Positions 39,975-50,329 of a stretch of 64,000 nucleotides of DNA are shown here, one piece after another (position 1 is the first letter of the stretch; each line of letters starts with the position of its first letter). The stretch covers positions 1-64,000 of the forward strand of contig NZ_UUIS01000025.1 in NCBI RefSeq assembly GCF_900589395.1, read 5' to 3'. This DNA comes from Pseudomonas viridiflava (GTDB lineage Bacteria > Pseudomonadota > Gammaproteobacteria > Pseudomonadales > Pseudomonadaceae). Below the pieces are notes generated by a model. The model had not been told where the DNA came from. It saw only the letters and a program-made list of their open reading frames with translations, and ran no database searches. Position numbers and translations under genes: made by a program.

Positions 39975-41501
39975 CTACGGTTCTACGTGGCGGGCACGGC
40001 GCGCGGTGACCAGTGCCCAGCCCAGCAGCAACACGCACACGATGCCCAGCGGCCAGGAGCGCCAGCGCAGGTACGGTGTCAGTTCATGCATGGGCACCAC
40101 TTCGCCATACAGGATGCCGCGTTCGAACGAGGGCAGCCGGGTGGTGATCCGGCCGTACGGGTCGATCAAGGCCGTGACGCCGTTATTGGTGGCACGAATC
40201 ATCCAGCGTCCGGCTTCCAGGGCGCGCATCTGCGCCATCTGCAAGTGCTGCAACGGGCCGATGGAGGTGCCAAACCAGGTGTCGTTGCTGACGGTCAGCA
40301 GCAGGTCGCTCCTGGCCGCCAGCCCGGCGGCAAATTCCGGATACACCACTTCGTAGCAGATGTATGGCGCGATCTGGTAACCCTGGGCCTGTAACAACGG
40401 CTGGTCGTGCGGCCCGCGGGCGAAATCCGACATGGGCAGGTTGAAGAATGCGATCAGGCCCCGCAGCAGGTCCTGCAAGGGTACATATTCGCCAAATGGC
40501 ACCAGTTTCTGTTTCAGGTAGGTGCCGTCGCCAACGCCGGTCACGGTGATGCCATTGTAATAACGGTACTCACCCTCATGGTTGGCCTGGCGCAAGGGAA
40601 CGCCGGTGATCAGTGCCGAATTTCGGTCAGCGGCAAAGCGTCCCATCATGCTCAGGTAGCCTTCGGCCATTTCCTTGAGCACCGGCACGGCCGTTTCCGG
40701 CCACACGATCAGGTCAGCCTGCTTGGAGCGCAGCGTCATGTCGCGGTACAGCGCCAGTTGCGCGTTGAGGTGCTCGGGGTCCCATTTGAGGATCTGCTCG
40801 ACATTGCCTTGCAGGGCCGCGACCGTCAGCGGCTTGCCGGCCGGTGACGTCCAGGCATGATCCTTGAGCGCCAGCCCGACGACCCACGGCGCAACCAGCA
40901 ACGCCACGCCGCCTGCCAGCCATGAGCGCTGCGCACGCAAGCGTGGCAGGTTGCACAGCACGGCGGCGGTCAGTGCCAGGGCGAAGGACACCAGCCACAC
41001 ACCGCCCAGCGGTGCCAGGCCCGCCAGCGGGCCGTCGAGCTGGCTGTAGCCGGAATAGAGCCACGGAAAGCCGGTCAGGAACCAGCCACGGAACGCCTCC
41101 TGGGCCACCCACAACGCTGCAAACGCCAGTGCGTCGGCCAGTGGTTGCCGGTCACGGCGCAACCAGCGTGCCCAGGCCCAGGCGGGCAGCGCGAAGAACC
41201 AGGCAATGGCGGCGATGAACGACAGCATCAACAGGCCCGCCAACAGGGCCGAAGCCCCGCCGTAGGTGTGGATGCTGACGTAGATCCAGCTGGTGCCGGC
41301 ACCGTACAGGCCAAAGCCATAGCACCAGCCGCGGCCCAGAGCCTGGCGCGGGCTCAGGTCGCGCAGCCCCAGGTAGAACAGGGCTGCGGCCAGCAAGGCC
41401 AGCGGCCAGATATCGAATGGTGCAAGGGCCAGTGTGGTAAGGCCGCCGGCCGCCACGGCCAGCAGGTTACCGGGCCAGCCGGGGCGTGTGATCCAGCGCA
41501 T
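39975..41501 (-). CDS. lnt: Apolipoprotein N-acyltransferase
   Basis: 508 aa, with about eight membrane helices in 1-210 and a nitrilase-fold periplasmic domain. The catalytic Glu-Lys-Cys triad is visible in VWPETAVP, KLVPFGEYVP and PYICYEVVYPE. It adds the third acyl chain to lipoproteins. ATG 41501 has AAGGA upstream; the adjacent TTG 41504 is not needed. It follows corC after 29 nt, in the usual phoH-ybeY-corC-lnt order. Confidence 0.96.
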   Translation of the reverse strand: MRWITRPGWPGNLLAVAAGGLTTLALAPFDIWPLALLAAALFYLGLRDLSPRQALGRGWCYGFGLYGAGTSWIYVSIHTYGGASALLAGLLMLSFIAAIAWFFALPAWAWARWLRRDRQPLADALAFAALWVAQEAFRGWFLTGFPWLYSGYSQLDGPLAGLAPLGGVWLVSFALALTAAVLCNLPRLRAQRSWLAGGVALLVAPWVVGLALKDHAWTSPAGKPLTVAALQGNVEQILKWDPEHLNAQLALYRDMTLRSKQADLIVWPETAVPVLKEMAEGYLSMMGRFAADRNSALITGVPLRQANHEGEYRYYNGITVTGVGDGTYLKQKLVPFGEYVPLQDLLRGLIAFFNLPMSDFARGPHDQPLLQAQGYQIAPYICYEVVYPEFAAGLAARSDLLLTVSNDTWFGTSIGPLQHLQMAQMRALEAGRWMIRATNNGVTALIDPYGRITTRLPSFERGILYGEVVPMHELTPYLRWRSWPLGIVCVLLLGWALVTARRARHVEP

Positions 41502-41530
41502 CAAAGGTCCTTAATACAGCGTATGACGGG

Positions 41531-42373
41531 TCAGGCCCGCGACAGTGGGCTCAGGCGCAGCAGGTGAATGCGACGGCTGTCGGCGTTCAGGATGCGGAAG
41601 CGGTAGGCGCCGATCTCGGTGATCTCGTTGCGCTTGGGCAGATGACCGAAGGCATTCATGACCAGGCCACCCACAGTGTCGAACTCGTCGTCGGAGAACT
41701 CGCTGTCGAAGAACTCGTTGAAGCTCTCGATGGGCGTCAACGCCTTGACCAGGAAATCACCGCTGGGCAACGGCTTGATGTAGCTGTCTTCTTCGACGTC
41801 ATGCTCGTCCTCGATGTCGCCGACGATCTGCTCCAGCACGTCCTCGATGGTCACCAGGCCCGCCACGCCGCCGTATTCGTCGATGACGATGGCCATGTGA
41901 TTGTGATTGGCGCGAAACTCGCGCAGCAACACGTTCAGGCGCTTGGACTCGGGCACGAAGGTGGCCGGGCGCAGCAGTTTGCGGATGTCCTGGCTGTCAC
42001 TGTCCTGCTGCAGGATCAGTGGCAGCAGGTCCTTGGCCAGCAGGACGCCCAGCACGTCGTCGTGGCTTTCACCAATGACCGGGTAGCGCGAGTGGGCGGC
42101 ATCGATCACCGCCGGCAGGAATTCGCGCGGGGTCTGGGTGGCGCGGATGCTGATCATCTGCGAGCGCGGCACCATGATGTCGCGTACTTGCAGGTCGGCC
42201 ACCTGGATGGCGCCTTCGACGATGGCCAGCGCCTCGCTGTCCAGCAGTTTGTTCTGGTGTGCCTCGCGCAGCAGCTCCAGGAGCTCCTGGCGGTTCTTGG
42301 GCTCGTGGGCAAAAGCCTGGGTCAGTTTGCCCAGCCATGACTTCTGCCCGTTGCTCGATCGATCTTCGCTCAT
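41531..42373 (-). CDS. corC: CBS/CorC_HlyC domain protein (Mg/Co efflux, YbeX)
   Basis: 280 aa cytosolic protein. A CBS pair at about 65-190 (VRDIMVPRSQMISI; AIVIDEYGGVAGLVTIEDVLEQIVGDI) is followed by a CorC_HlyC domain (res ~200-280, DTVGGLVMNAFGHLPKRNE). It is linked to divalent-cation efflux and ribosome maturation. It starts 5 nt after the ybeY stop. Confidence 0.95.
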   Translation of the reverse strand: MSEDRSSNGQKSWLGKLTQAFAHEPKNRQELLELLREAHQNKLLDSEALAIVEGAIQVADLQVRDIMVPRSQMISIRATQTPREFLPAVIDAAHSRYPVIGESHDDVLGVLLAKDLLPLILQQDSDSQDIRKLLRPATFVPESKRLNVLLREFRANHNHMAIVIDEYGGVAGLVTIEDVLEQIVGDIEDEHDVEEDSYIKPLPSGDFLVKALTPIESFNEFFDSEFSDDEFDTVGGLVMNAFGHLPKRNEITEIGAYRFRILNADSRRIHLLRLSPLSRA

Positions 42374-42378
42374 GGCCC

Positions 42379-42879
42379 TTACTCGTGGTCCTTGCTTGGT
42401 GTTTCTGAATGATGAGGTTCTTCGCTGTCGTCGTCCGCATACGGATCCGGGTAGCCCAGTTCGGCAAGCAACGTTCGTTCCAGCGCTTCCATTTCTTCGG
42501 CTTCGTCATCGTCGATGTGATCGAAGCCAAGCAGGTGCAGGCAACCATGGATCACCATGTGCGCCCAGTGCGCCTCGGGGTGCTTGCCCTGTTCCTGCGC
42601 CTCGCGGTTGACCACCGGCACGCAGATGACCAGGTCGCCCAGCAGCGGGATGTCCAGTAGGTCATCGGGTACATCGGCCGGGAACGACAGCACGTTGGTG
42701 GCGTAATCCTTGTGCCGCCAGGTGTGATTGAGCGCGCGGCCTTCGGTTTCATCCACCAGCCGGATGGTCATCTCCGAATCGGCCGTGCGCGGGCGCAGGC
42801 CCGTTTCGCACCAGAGGCGAAACTGGGCTTCGGTGGGCGCTGCGGTGGTGCTGGCAATCTGCAGGTCCAGCTCAAGCAT
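42379..42879 (-). CDS. ybeY: rRNA maturation endoribonuclease YbeY
   Basis: 166 aa metal-dependent endoribonuclease acting on 16S 3' end maturation and 70S quality control. [11 protein letters not shown] supplies the three zinc histidines. TNVLSFPAD and [11 protein letters not shown] are further family blocks. ATG 42879 overlaps the phoH-family gene by 8 nt. The acidic tail ([20 protein letters not shown]) is variable. Confidence 0.96.
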   Translation of the reverse strand: MLELDLQIASTTAAPTEAQFRLWCETGLRPRTADSEMTIRLVDETEGRALNHTWRHKDYATNVLSFPADVPDDLLDIPLLGDLVICVPVVNREAQEQGKHPEAHWAHMVIHGCLHLLGFDHIDDDEAEEMEALERTLLAELGYPDPYADDDSEEPHHSETPSKDHE

Positions 42880-43852
42880 TGCGGTTGCCTTCCTCGGGCC
42901 GCGCCTCGAAGCGCTCGTAGGCTTCGACGATGCGCTGCACCAGCGGGTGGCGGACAACGTCCTTGGGCTGGAAATGGGTAAAGCTGATGCCCGGTACATC
43001 CTTGAGCACATCGATGACGTGCGCCAGGCCCGATTTGGTGCCACGCGGCAGGTCGACCTGGGTGATGTCGCCGGTGATCACGGCGGTGGAGCCAAAGCCA
43101 ATACGGGTCAGGAACATCTTCATCTGCTCGACGGTGGTGTTCTGACTCTCGTCGAGAATGATGAAGCTGTTATTAAGGGTGCGACCGCGCATGTAGGCCA
43201 GCGGAGCAATCTCGATCACCTGCTTCTCGATCAGCTTGGCCACATATTCGAAACCGAGCATCTCATACAGTGCGTCGTAGAGCGGGCGCAGGTACGGATC
43301 GATCTTCTGCGCCAGGTCGCCGGGCAGGAAGCCAAGCTTTTCGCCGGCCTCGACCGCCGGGCGGACCAGCAGGATGCGGCGGATCTGCTCGCGCTCCAGG
43401 GCATCGACCGCACACGCGACCGCCAGCCAGGTCTTGCCGGTACCGGCAGGGCCGATGCCGAAGTTGATGTCGTTGCCCAGGACCGCCTTGACATAGCGCT
43501 GCTGGTTGAGCCCGCGCGGGCGAATCATGCCCTTCTTGGTGCGCAGGGCGACACTGGCTTCGCTGACCGGGTCCTGTTGCTCGCCGGTTTCCAGCAGAAA
43601 CAGGTGCACCATGTCCGGGGTCAGGTCGGCTGCCTTGGTTTCCCGATACAGACGGCGCAGCAGGTTTTCTGCCGAGGCGGTGAGACTGGCATCGCCGATC
43701 AGTTCGAACTGATTGCCCCGGTTGCGGATCTCGATGTCCATGCGCTGTTCGATCAGGCGCAGGTGCTCGTCGAATTGTCCGCACAGGTTGGCGAAACGAT
43801 GGGCCTCGAAGGGTTCGAGGGTAAAACGATGAGGTTCTATAGGTGCGTTCAA
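42872..43852 (-). CDS. PhoH family ATPase (YbeZ)
   Basis: 326 aa. Walker [12 protein letters not shown], Walker [12 protein letters not shown], arginine-finger region [23 protein letters not shown]. It works with YbeY in RNA processing. The start is TTG at 43852 (TTG AAC GCA CCT), as no ATG fits the conserved N-terminus. First of the phoH-ybeY-corC-lnt string. A REPIN array separates it from miaB. Confidence 0.95.
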   Translation of the reverse strand: MNAPIEPHRFTLEPFEAHRFANLCGQFDEHLRLIEQRMDIEIRNRGNQFELIGDASLTASAENLLRRLYRETKAADLTPDMVHLFLLETGEQQDPVSEASVALRTKKGMIRPRGLNQQRYVKAVLGNDINFGIGPAGTGKTWLAVACAVDALEREQIRRILLVRPAVEAGEKLGFLPGDLAQKIDPYLRPLYDALYEMLGFEYVAKLIEKQVIEIAPLAYMRGRTLNNSFIILDESQNTTVEQMKMFLTRIGFGSTAVITGDITQVDLPRGTKSGLAHVIDVLKDVPGISFTHFQPKDVVRHPLVQRIVEAYERFEARPEEGNRNA

Positions 43853-43934
43853 GGTCTTCTTTTTGGCCGCCTGACGGCTGTTGGGGTTGAACTGAAGAAT
43901 AACCCCAGTACTGCCTGTGCGAAAGGTCTGACTT

Positions 43935-44356
43935 GTAATGACGCGCGCTTGCCGGAATGCCGGACCACCGCGACCGAGTGCGCAGCGCTCGCAAAAATTG
44001 ATGAAACGCCACTATTTTTACGACTGCTGCGCAGCCGGTCGCGGGCAGAGCGCGCTCCTACAGAGCAGGCTATTCGGGCAGGCACCGACTGGTAGGAGCC
44101 CGCTTGCCGGCGACCGAGTGCGCAGCGCTCGCAGAGATAGATGAAACGCCACTATTTTTACGACTGCTGCGCAGCCGGTCGCGGGCAGAGCGCGCTCCTA
44201 CAGAGCAGGCTATTCGGACAGGCACCGACTGGTAGGAGCCCGCTTGCCGGCGACCGAGTGCGCAGCGCTCGCAGAGATAGATGAAACGCCACAAATTTAC
44301 GACTGCTAACGCAGCCGGTCGCGGTGGTCCGGCATTCCGGCAGAGCGCGCTCCTAC
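43935..44356. repeat. Array of three tandem REPIN elements
   Basis: Elements at 43935-44061, 44092-44201 and 44232-44356, with 30-nt spacers nearly identical to each other. The unit period is 140 nt. Each is a pair of inverted REP arms around an AT-rich centre. The left arm of the first and the right arm of the third carry a ~15-nt insert (AATGCCGGACCACCG or its complement) that the middle one lacks. The array fills the 513-nt gap between phoH and miaB. Confidence 0.9.
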
Positions 44357-44365
44357 CAGGTGGCG

Positions 44366-45694
44366 TTACTGCAACAGCGAGCCGCGCAGCGAGTGGGGCT
44401 GGGCGGCGTCGATGTGCACATCGACGAACTGACCGATCAGGGCGGGGTTGTCACAGCTGAAGTTGACGATCCGGTTGTTCTCGGTACGTCCCTGCAACTG
44501 GCCCGGGTCTTTCCTGGAGTAGTCGGTGACCAGAATGCGCTGGGTAGAACCGACCATCTGTCGGCTGATCTCGAAACCCTGCTGGTTGAGTCGGTGCTGC
44601 AGGGCTGCCAGGCGCTGCTTTTTCACCTCTTCAGGTGTTTCGTCCTTCAGGTCGGCCGCCGGAGTGCCGGGGCGTGGGCTGTAGACGAACGAGAACGAGA
44701 AGTCGAAGCCCACGTCCTGCACCAGCTTCATGGTGTTTTCAAAGTCTTTTTCGGTTTCGCCCGGAAAGCCGATGATGAAGTCCGAGCTGATGCAGATGTC
44801 CGGCACCGCCGCCTTGAGCTTGCGCAGCCGCGATTTGTACTCCAGCACCGTGTGGTTGCGCTTCATGGCCGCCAGGATCCGGTCGGAGCCCGATTGCACC
44901 GGCAAGTGCAGGTGCTTGACCAGTTCGGGCACCTCGGCATGGGCCTGGATCAGGCTGTCGGAGAACTCCAGCGGGTGCGAAGTGGTGTAGCGAATCCGGT
45001 CGATGCCCTCGATGGCCGCCACGACACGGATCAGGTCGGCCAGGTCGGCCACGCTGCCGTCGGGGTTGACGCTGCGATAGCCGTTGACGTTCTGGCCCAG
45101 CAGGGTGACTTCACGTACGCCGTTTTCTGCCAGGTGAATGACTTCACCCAGGACATCATCGAATGGACGGCTGACTTCTTCGCCGCGGGTGTAGGGCACC
45201 ACGCAGAAGGTGCAGTATTTGCTGCAGCCTTCCATGACCGAGACATAAGCGGTCGGACCGTCGACGCGGGGTTCGGGCAGATGATCGAACTTTTCGATTT
45301 CCGGAAACGAGACATCGACCTGCGGCAGGCCGCTGACGCGGGCGGCATCGATCATTTCCGGCAGGCGGTGCAGGGTCTGCGGGCCGAAGACCACGTCGAC
45401 ATAGGGCGCGCGATCACGGATGGCGGCGCCTTCCTGGCTGGCCACGCATCCACCAACGGCAATCACCATCTCGGGGTTGGCCAGTTTCAGCTCACGCCAG
45501 CGGCCGAGCTGGGAGTACACCCGGTCCTGGGCGCGTTCGCGAATCGAGCAGGTATTGAGCAGGATCACGTCGGCATCTTCGGCGCGCGCGGTGACTTCCA
45601 GGGCTTGATGTTCGCCCAGCAGATCGACCATGCGCGAGCTGTCGTACTCGTTCATCTGGCAACCGTGGGTTTCGATGTAAAGCTTCTTGGTCAT
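44366..45694 (-). CDS. miaB: tRNA-2-methylthio-N6-dimethylallyladenosine synthase
   Basis: 442 aa radical-SAM methylthiotransferase. The N-terminal auxiliary cluster Cys lie in THGCQMN, NTCSIRE and GGCVASQEG. The radical-SAM cluster is CSKYCTFC. The TRAM domain covers the last ~65 residues. It modifies A37 of tRNAs reading UNN codons. ATG 45694 begins [14 protein letters not shown] 45700 is an alternative. The stop lies just after the third REPIN. Confidence 0.95.
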   Translation of the reverse strand: MTKKLYIETHGCQMNEYDSSRMVDLLGEHQALEVTARAEDADVILLNTCSIRERAQDRVYSQLGRWRELKLANPEMVIAVGGCVASQEGAAIRDRAPYVDVVFGPQTLHRLPEMIDAARVSGLPQVDVSFPEIEKFDHLPEPRVDGPTAYVSVMEGCSKYCTFCVVPYTRGEEVSRPFDDVLGEVIHLAENGVREVTLLGQNVNGYRSVNPDGSVADLADLIRVVAAIEGIDRIRYTTSHPLEFSDSLIQAHAEVPELVKHLHLPVQSGSDRILAAMKRNHTVLEYKSRLRKLKAAVPDICISSDFIIGFPGETEKDFENTMKLVQDVGFDFSFSFVYSPRPGTPAADLKDETPEEVKKQRLAALQHRLNQQGFEISRQMVGSTQRILVTDYSRKDPGQLQGRTENNRIVNFSCDNPALIGQFVDVHIDAAQPHSLRGSLLQ

Positions 45695-45823
45695 GCTCAC
45701 TAGTCTGCTGATTCAAAGAACCGCGCATTATAGGGGGGATACGTGCAGTGATCTAGCATTGCCTGTCCAGCGGCCATGCTATAATCCCGCTCTTTTCACC
45801 TCTGTGATCATTGCCTGTCGACC

Positions 45824-46150
45824 ATGACCAAACGCGAATCTCCCATCTACAAAGTTATTTTCCTCAACCAGGGCCAGGTGTTCGAAATGTACGCCAAGCA
45901 GATCTACCAGAGCGATCTGTGGGGGTTTCTTGAAGTGGAGGAATTTGTCTTTGGCGAGCGCACGACGGTGGTCGTGGACCCCAGCGAAGAAAAACTGAAG
46001 GCTCAGTTCGAAGGGGTCGTGCGCAGTTTTGTACCGATGCACTCGATCGTGCGCATCGATGAAGTCGAGCGCATGGGCACGCCCAAGATCAGTGAAGCGA
46101 AGGGCGGCAGCAATGTCATGCCGTTCCCGGTGCCAATGCCGGAAAAATAG
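45824..46150 (+). CDS. DUF1820 family protein
   Basis: 108 aa. YKVIFLNQGQVFEMYAKQIYQSDLWGFLEVEEFVFG is the DUF1820 hallmark, a small beta-rich protein conserved in gammaproteobacteria. Function unknown. ATG 45824 is preceded by a weak site. It is divergent from miaB. A hairpin (CCGCTGC/GCAGCGG, 46177-46194) follows and overlaps the stop of the convergent gene. Confidence 0.9.
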   Translation: MTKRESPIYKVIFLNQGQVFEMYAKQIYQSDLWGFLEVEEFVFGERTTVVVDPSEEKLKAQFEGVVRSFVPMHSIVRIDEVERMGTPKISEAKGGSNVMPFPVPMPEK

Positions 46151-46182
46151 AACCAGCCACACCGGCTGCACGCACCCCGCTG

Positions 46183-46734
46183 CTAAGGCAGCGGCGAAAA
46201 GGGCGTGCGGCCTTCGGCGGTCTGCAGTTCCAGCAGGTACTTACGGAAAATCTGCCCCAGCACCTGGGTGGCGATTTCCAGTTCATTGCGCTGCATTCTG
46301 GCCGAGACTTCATCGGCCGCGTCCAGGGCGTCTTCCGAGCCATTGACCGCCGCCATCTTCAGCACGACATACGCCTGGATATTGTTCACCGGCACGCCTT
46401 CACCGGCGGCAAACATCGAACCCAGCCGGTATTGCGCCTGGGCATGGCCCTGCAGCGAGGCTTTCTCGAAGTAGTTGAGGGCCTGGCCCAGGTCACGCTC
46501 GGTCTGCTTGCCTTCGTAGTAGAACTCGCCCAACTCGTATTGCGCCTGTGCATCACCCGATTGCGCGGCCTGCTGGCAGGCGCTCAGGGCCTCGGGCAGG
46601 TTCTCGGGCAGCGTATTGAGGGTGCAGCGACCCATCGCTGGGATCAACAACGAGTTGCCGCCTGCTGCCTGGGTCAGCAGGGGATAGACAAGCAACAGGC
46701 AGCCCAATGCAAGGGTGCGGCCGGTGCGGTTCAT
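46183..46734 (-). CDS. Sel1-repeat secreted protein
   Basis: 183 aa. Signal peptide ending near TQAAG. Two or three Sel1-like repeats: DAQAQYELGEFYYEGKQTER, HAQAQYRLGSMFAAGEGVP and a degenerate third. A helical tail contains LGQIFRKYLLELQ. Probably a periplasmic protein-protein adaptor. It is convergent with the DUF1820 gene. The TAG stop lies in the hairpin at 46177-46194. Confidence 0.85.
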   Translation of the reverse strand: MNRTGRTLALGCLLLVYPLLTQAAGGNSLLIPAMGRCTLNTLPENLPEALSACQQAAQSGDAQAQYELGEFYYEGKQTERDLGQALNYFEKASLQGHAQAQYRLGSMFAAGEGVPVNNIQAYVVLKMAAVNGSEDALDAADEVSARMQRNELEIATQVLGQIFRKYLLELQTAEGRTPFSPLP

Positions 46735-46931
46735 GGGAGTCGACGTGCCTCTGGAAAAAGATGCGGGCGTACCGTGCAGCTAAGGTGCTGGCTGCGCATT
46801 ATGAAATAAGCAGAGCCTACCTTACAAAGTGTTTACGGATTTTCTGCTGCACGGCTTTTAAAAGCCTTGTTTTAAGAGGGTATGGCACTAACCGCTGGGC
46901 GCCCGCCTGAGCGCAGGCAGGCGCCTTTGCC

Positions 46932-48215
46932 TTATCCGAGCGCGGCGAACGCCTTTTCGGCAGCATCCAGTGTCAATTGCAGCTCGGCCTCGCCGTGGGC
47001 GATGGAGGTAAAGCCGGCCTCGAAGGCGCTCGGGGCCAGGTACACGCCGCCTTCGAGCATCAGGTGGAAGAAACGCTTGAAGCGCTCGGCATCGCTGGTC
47101 ATCACGTCATGGAAGGTGACGATGTCCTTCTTGTCGGTGAAATACAGGCCGAACATGCCGCCGGCCTGGGTCGTGGTGAAGGCGATACCGGCGGCGTCAG
47201 CCCGCGCCTGCAAGCCGGCCAGCAGGCAACGGGTGAAGGTGTTCAGTTCGTCGTGAAAGCCTTCGCGGCTGATCAGGCGCAGCGTGGTCAGCCCGGCGGC
47301 CATGGCCAGCGGGTTACCCGACAGGGTGCCGGCCTGGTAGACCGGGCCCAGCGGAGCGATGTGCGACATGATCTCGCGCTTGCCGCCAAAGCAGCCCACC
47401 GGCATGCCGCCGCCGATGATCTTGCCGAAGGTCGACAGGTCCGGTGTGACGCCGTAATACGCCTGGGCACCGCCCAGGGCGACCCGAAAGCCGGTCATTA
47501 CTTCGTCGAAAATCAGCACCACGCCGTGCTCGTCGCACAGGGCGCGCAGGCCTTGCAGGTAACCGGGTGCGGGCGGTACGCAGTTCATGTTGCCGGCCAC
47601 CGGCTCGACAATGATGCACGCCACTTCCTGGCCGACTTCGGCGAGCATGGCGCGCACCGCTTCGAGGTCATTGAACGGCACGGTCAGGGTGTGCCTGGCA
47701 AAGGCTGCCGGTACGCCGGGCGAGCTGGGCACCCCCAGGGTCAGGGCGCCGGAGCCTGCCTTGACCAGCAGGCTGTCGGAATGGCCGTGGTAGCAGCCCT
47801 CGAACTTGATGATGCTGTCGCGGCCGGTGTAGCCACGGGCCAGGCGAATGGCGCTCATGGTCGCCTCGGTGCCGGAACTGACCATGCGCACCATTTCCAT
47901 CGACGGGACCAGCGAGCAGACCAGGTCGGCCATCTCGGTTTCCAGCGCGGTCGGTGCACCATACGACAAGCCGTGCTCAAGCTGGGCACGCACGGCATCG
48001 AGCACTTGTGGGTGGCTATGGCCCAGGATCATCGGCCCCCAGGAGCCGACATAGTCAACGTAGCGTTTGTCGTCTTCGTCCGTCACGTAGGCGCCTTCGG
48101 CATGCTTGAAGAACAGCGGCGTGCCGCCGACGCTCTTGAACGCGCGCACCGGGGAATTGACGCCGCCGGGGATGTGTTTTTGGGCGTTGGCGAACAGTGT
48201 TTCGGAACGGGACAT
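46932..48215 (-). CDS. hemL: Glutamate-1-semialdehyde 2,1-aminomutase
   Basis: 427 aa class III PLP aminotransferase. It converts glutamate semialdehyde to 5-aminolevulinate. [20 protein letters not shown], then [16 protein letters not shown] with the PLP Lys, and [17 protein letters not shown] match the family. ATG 48215 starts the conserved N-terminus. In PAO1 (from memory) thiE-thiD follow directly; here the alkylation-repair genes lie between. Confidence 0.97.
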   Translation of the reverse strand: MSRSETLFANAQKHIPGGVNSPVRAFKSVGGTPLFFKHAEGAYVTDEDDKRYVDYVGSWGPMILGHSHPQVLDAVRAQLEHGLSYGAPTALETEMADLVCSLVPSMEMVRMVSSGTEATMSAIRLARGYTGRDSIIKFEGCYHGHSDSLLVKAGSGALTLGVPSSPGVPAAFARHTLTVPFNDLEAVRAMLAEVGQEVACIIVEPVAGNMNCVPPAPGYLQGLRALCDEHGVVLIFDEVMTGFRVALGGAQAYYGVTPDLSTFGKIIGGGMPVGCFGGKREIMSHIAPLGPVYQAGTLSGNPLAMAAGLTTLRLISREGFHDELNTFTRCLLAGLQARADAAGIAFTTTQAGGMFGLYFTDKKDIVTFHDVMTSDAERFKRFFHLMLEGGVYLAPSAFEAGFTSIAHGEAELQLTLDAAEKAFAALG

Positions 48216-48386
48216 GATCGGGTCTCTGCTTTTGAAACGGGAAGTCGTGTCTGCGCCTGAAGGGCAAGAGCCAGGCAGTGTCGTGCGGCGCAGGAGCCGG
48301 CACTATAGCAAATGCAAATTGACTGGCGGCTGTCGATGTCCGATTTCAGCCAGACGTGCGCGCCGGGCTGGCTTAAAGTCGGGCCT

Positions 48387-49832
48387 ATGAAAATCCTCGA
48401 CCCGCACATCTGTTATGCCGCCTTTGTCGCCCGTGACCGTCGTTTTGACGGCTGGTTCTACATGGGCGTGTCCTCGACCGGCATTTACTGTCGGCCGGTG
48501 TGTCCGGTGCGCGCGCCGCTGGCGCGCAACTGCACGTTCTTCACCTCGGCGGCAGCCGCCGAGCAGGCCGGCTTTCGTCCTTGCCTGCGCTGTCGCCCGG
48601 AGCTGGCGCCCGGCCACGCCGCCCTGGATGCGCCCGAGCGCCTGGCCCAGGCCGCCGCACGGCTGATCGAGGACGGCTTTCTCAATGATCGCAACCTGCA
48701 AGACCTCGCACAGCGGATAGGGGTCACTGCACGCCACCTGCGCCGTCTCTTCGAGACGCACTTCGGCGTGACCCTGATCGCATTCGCCCAGACCCAGCGA
48801 CTGCTGGTCGCCAAGCGCCTGCTGACCGAAACCTCGCTGCCCATGGCCGAGGTGGCGCTGGTCGCCGGGTTCGGCAGCGTGCGGCGTTTCAACGATGTCT
48901 TTCAGGCGCGCTATGCCCTGAACCCATCGAACCTGCGCAAGGCCCGGTCGGCCACGGCCGCACCCAGCCTGAGCTTCGAGCTGGCTTACCGGCCACCGTT
49001 TTCCTGGCCCGGCGTCCTGGCCTTCCTGGCTCATCGTTGCATTGCCGGGGTCGAGCGGGTCGACGCCGACAGCTATTGCCGCGCCCTGGCGCTGGAGCAC
49101 GCCGGCGTGCGGCTGACCGGCTGGGTCAGGGTGCGTCATGCGCCTGAGCGTCATGCCTTGCGGGTCGAAATGTCCAGCGGTCTGCAACCGGCCATTGTGC
49201 GTGTGCTGGGCGTGCTGCGGCGAGTGTTCGATACCGGTTGCCGACCGGACCTGGTCGATGCGCACCTTGGCGCCCTGGCTGAAGGCTTGCCGGGCATGCG
49301 TGTACCGGGTGCCTTCGATGGGTTCGAGATCGCCGTGCGTGCGGTGGTCGGCCAGCAGATCTCGGTGGTCCGTGCCCGGCAGATCCTGGGACGCATTGCC
49401 GAACGCTACGGTACGCCTGTGACACAGGCACCTGACGGTCTGGCGCATGCGTTCCCGTGCGCCCAGGCGCTGGCCCGGCTGGAGCCCGAGGCGCTGATTG
49501 CCACCAGGCTGATCGGCATTCGCGCTGAGGCGATCATTGAGGTCGCCAGCGAAGTGGCGGCCGGTCGTATCGTGCTGGAGCCGCTGGTGCCGCTGGAAAC
49601 AACGCTGGCGGCATTGCGCCGGATTCGCGGCATCGGTGAGTGGACCGTGCAATACATTGCCATGCGTGCACTGGGCTGGCCCAATGCATTCGTGCAGGGC
49701 GACGCGGTGCTGAAAAAATACCTGGGCTGCGCCACGGCCGCGCAGCTCGATGAGCAGGCCAGCCGCTGGGCGCCGTGGCGGGCGTATGCTGTGGTGCACC
49801 TGTGGCGTTTGAGTGAGGAGGCAAAGCAATGA
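48387..49832 (+). CDS. Ada N-domain/AraC-AlkA fusion: alkylation-responsive activator and 3-methyladenine glycosylase
   Basis: 481 aa, three parts. (1) Ada phosphotriester methyl-acceptor zinc domain (~res 1-75), with YCRPVCPVR and CLRCRPE supplying the four Cys. (2) An AraC-type HTH (~85-185) ending MAEVALVAGFGSVRRFNDVF. (3) An AlkA HhH-GPD glycosylase (~200-481) with the helix-hairpin-helix RRIRGIGEWTVQYIAMRALG and catalytic Asp in FVQGDAVL. It both senses methyl phosphotriesters and repairs bases. It lacks the O6-methylguanine domain, which is encoded by the next gene. ATG 48387 is set by MKILDPHICY. Confidence 0.92.
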   Translation: MKILDPHICYAAFVARDRRFDGWFYMGVSSTGIYCRPVCPVRAPLARNCTFFTSAAAAEQAGFRPCLRCRPELAPGHAALDAPERLAQAAARLIEDGFLNDRNLQDLAQRIGVTARHLRRLFETHFGVTLIAFAQTQRLLVAKRLLTETSLPMAEVALVAGFGSVRRFNDVFQARYALNPSNLRKARSATAAPSLSFELAYRPPFSWPGVLAFLAHRCIAGVERVDADSYCRALALEHAGVRLTGWVRVRHAPERHALRVEMSSGLQPAIVRVLGVLRRVFDTGCRPDLVDAHLGALAEGLPGMRVPGAFDGFEIAVRAVVGQQISVVRARQILGRIAERYGTPVTQAPDGLAHAFPCAQALARLEPEALIATRLIGIRAEAIIEVASEVAAGRIVLEPLVPLETTLAALRRIRGIGEWTVQYIAMRALGWPNAFVQGDAVLKKYLGCATAAQLDEQASRWAPWRAYAVVHLWRLSEEAKQ

Positions 49833-50329
49833 ACGCGGGTTACCTGTTGAACAGCACCTTGGGCGATATCGTCCTGCGTGCCGAGGACGACGCCCTGACC
49901 GGCGTGTTCTTCATCGGCCAGAAGCATTACCCCGAGCGCTTGCTGCTGGTCAATGACGACACGCGCGTGCCGCGCATCATCGATCAGGCCCGTGAACAAT
50001 TGCAGGCGTTCTTCAACGGCGAGCTGCAGGTGTTCGACTTGCCGCTGCGCGCCAGAGGCACGCCCTTCCAGGAGCAGGTGTGGCAGGAACTGGCGCGCAT
50101 TCCCTATGGCGAGGTGCTGTCGTATGGCGCCATGGCCCGCAAGATGGGCCTGAGCCCGGGTCATTCACGGGCAGTGGGCACGGCCAATGGCCGCAACCCG
50201 ATCTCGATCATCGTGCCGTGCCATCGGGTGGTAGGCGCCTGCGGTGACCTGACCGGCTACGCCGGCGGCGTCGATCGCAAGCGCGCCCTGCTGGCGTTGG
50301 AGTGCGCGCAGGGCTTCAGGCTGGGGTAG
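49829..50329 (+). CDS. ogt: Methylated-DNA-protein-cysteine methyltransferase
   Basis: 166 aa single-turnover repair protein. PCHRV (in ISIIVPCHRVVGACG) carries the acceptor Cys, and VLSYGAMARKMG is the HTH. It removes methyl from O6-methylguanine. The ATG overlaps the upstream stop by 4 nt, so the pair together rebuilds the full Ada functions. The stop TAG is part of the REPIN at 50326. Confidence 0.93.
   Translation: MNAGYLLNSTLGDIVLRAEDDALTGVFFIGQKHYPERLLLVNDDTRVPRIIDQAREQLQAFFNGELQVFDLPLRARGTPFQEQVWQELARIPYGEVLSYGAMARKMGLSPGHSRAVGTANGRNPISIIVPCHRVVGACGDLTGYAGGVDRKRALLALECAQGFRLG

Noticed and set aside
43935..44356. Three regular repeats as a possible CRISPR array
   Set aside because: Units are ~110 nt with palindromic REP arms, spacers are near-identical and no cas genes are near.
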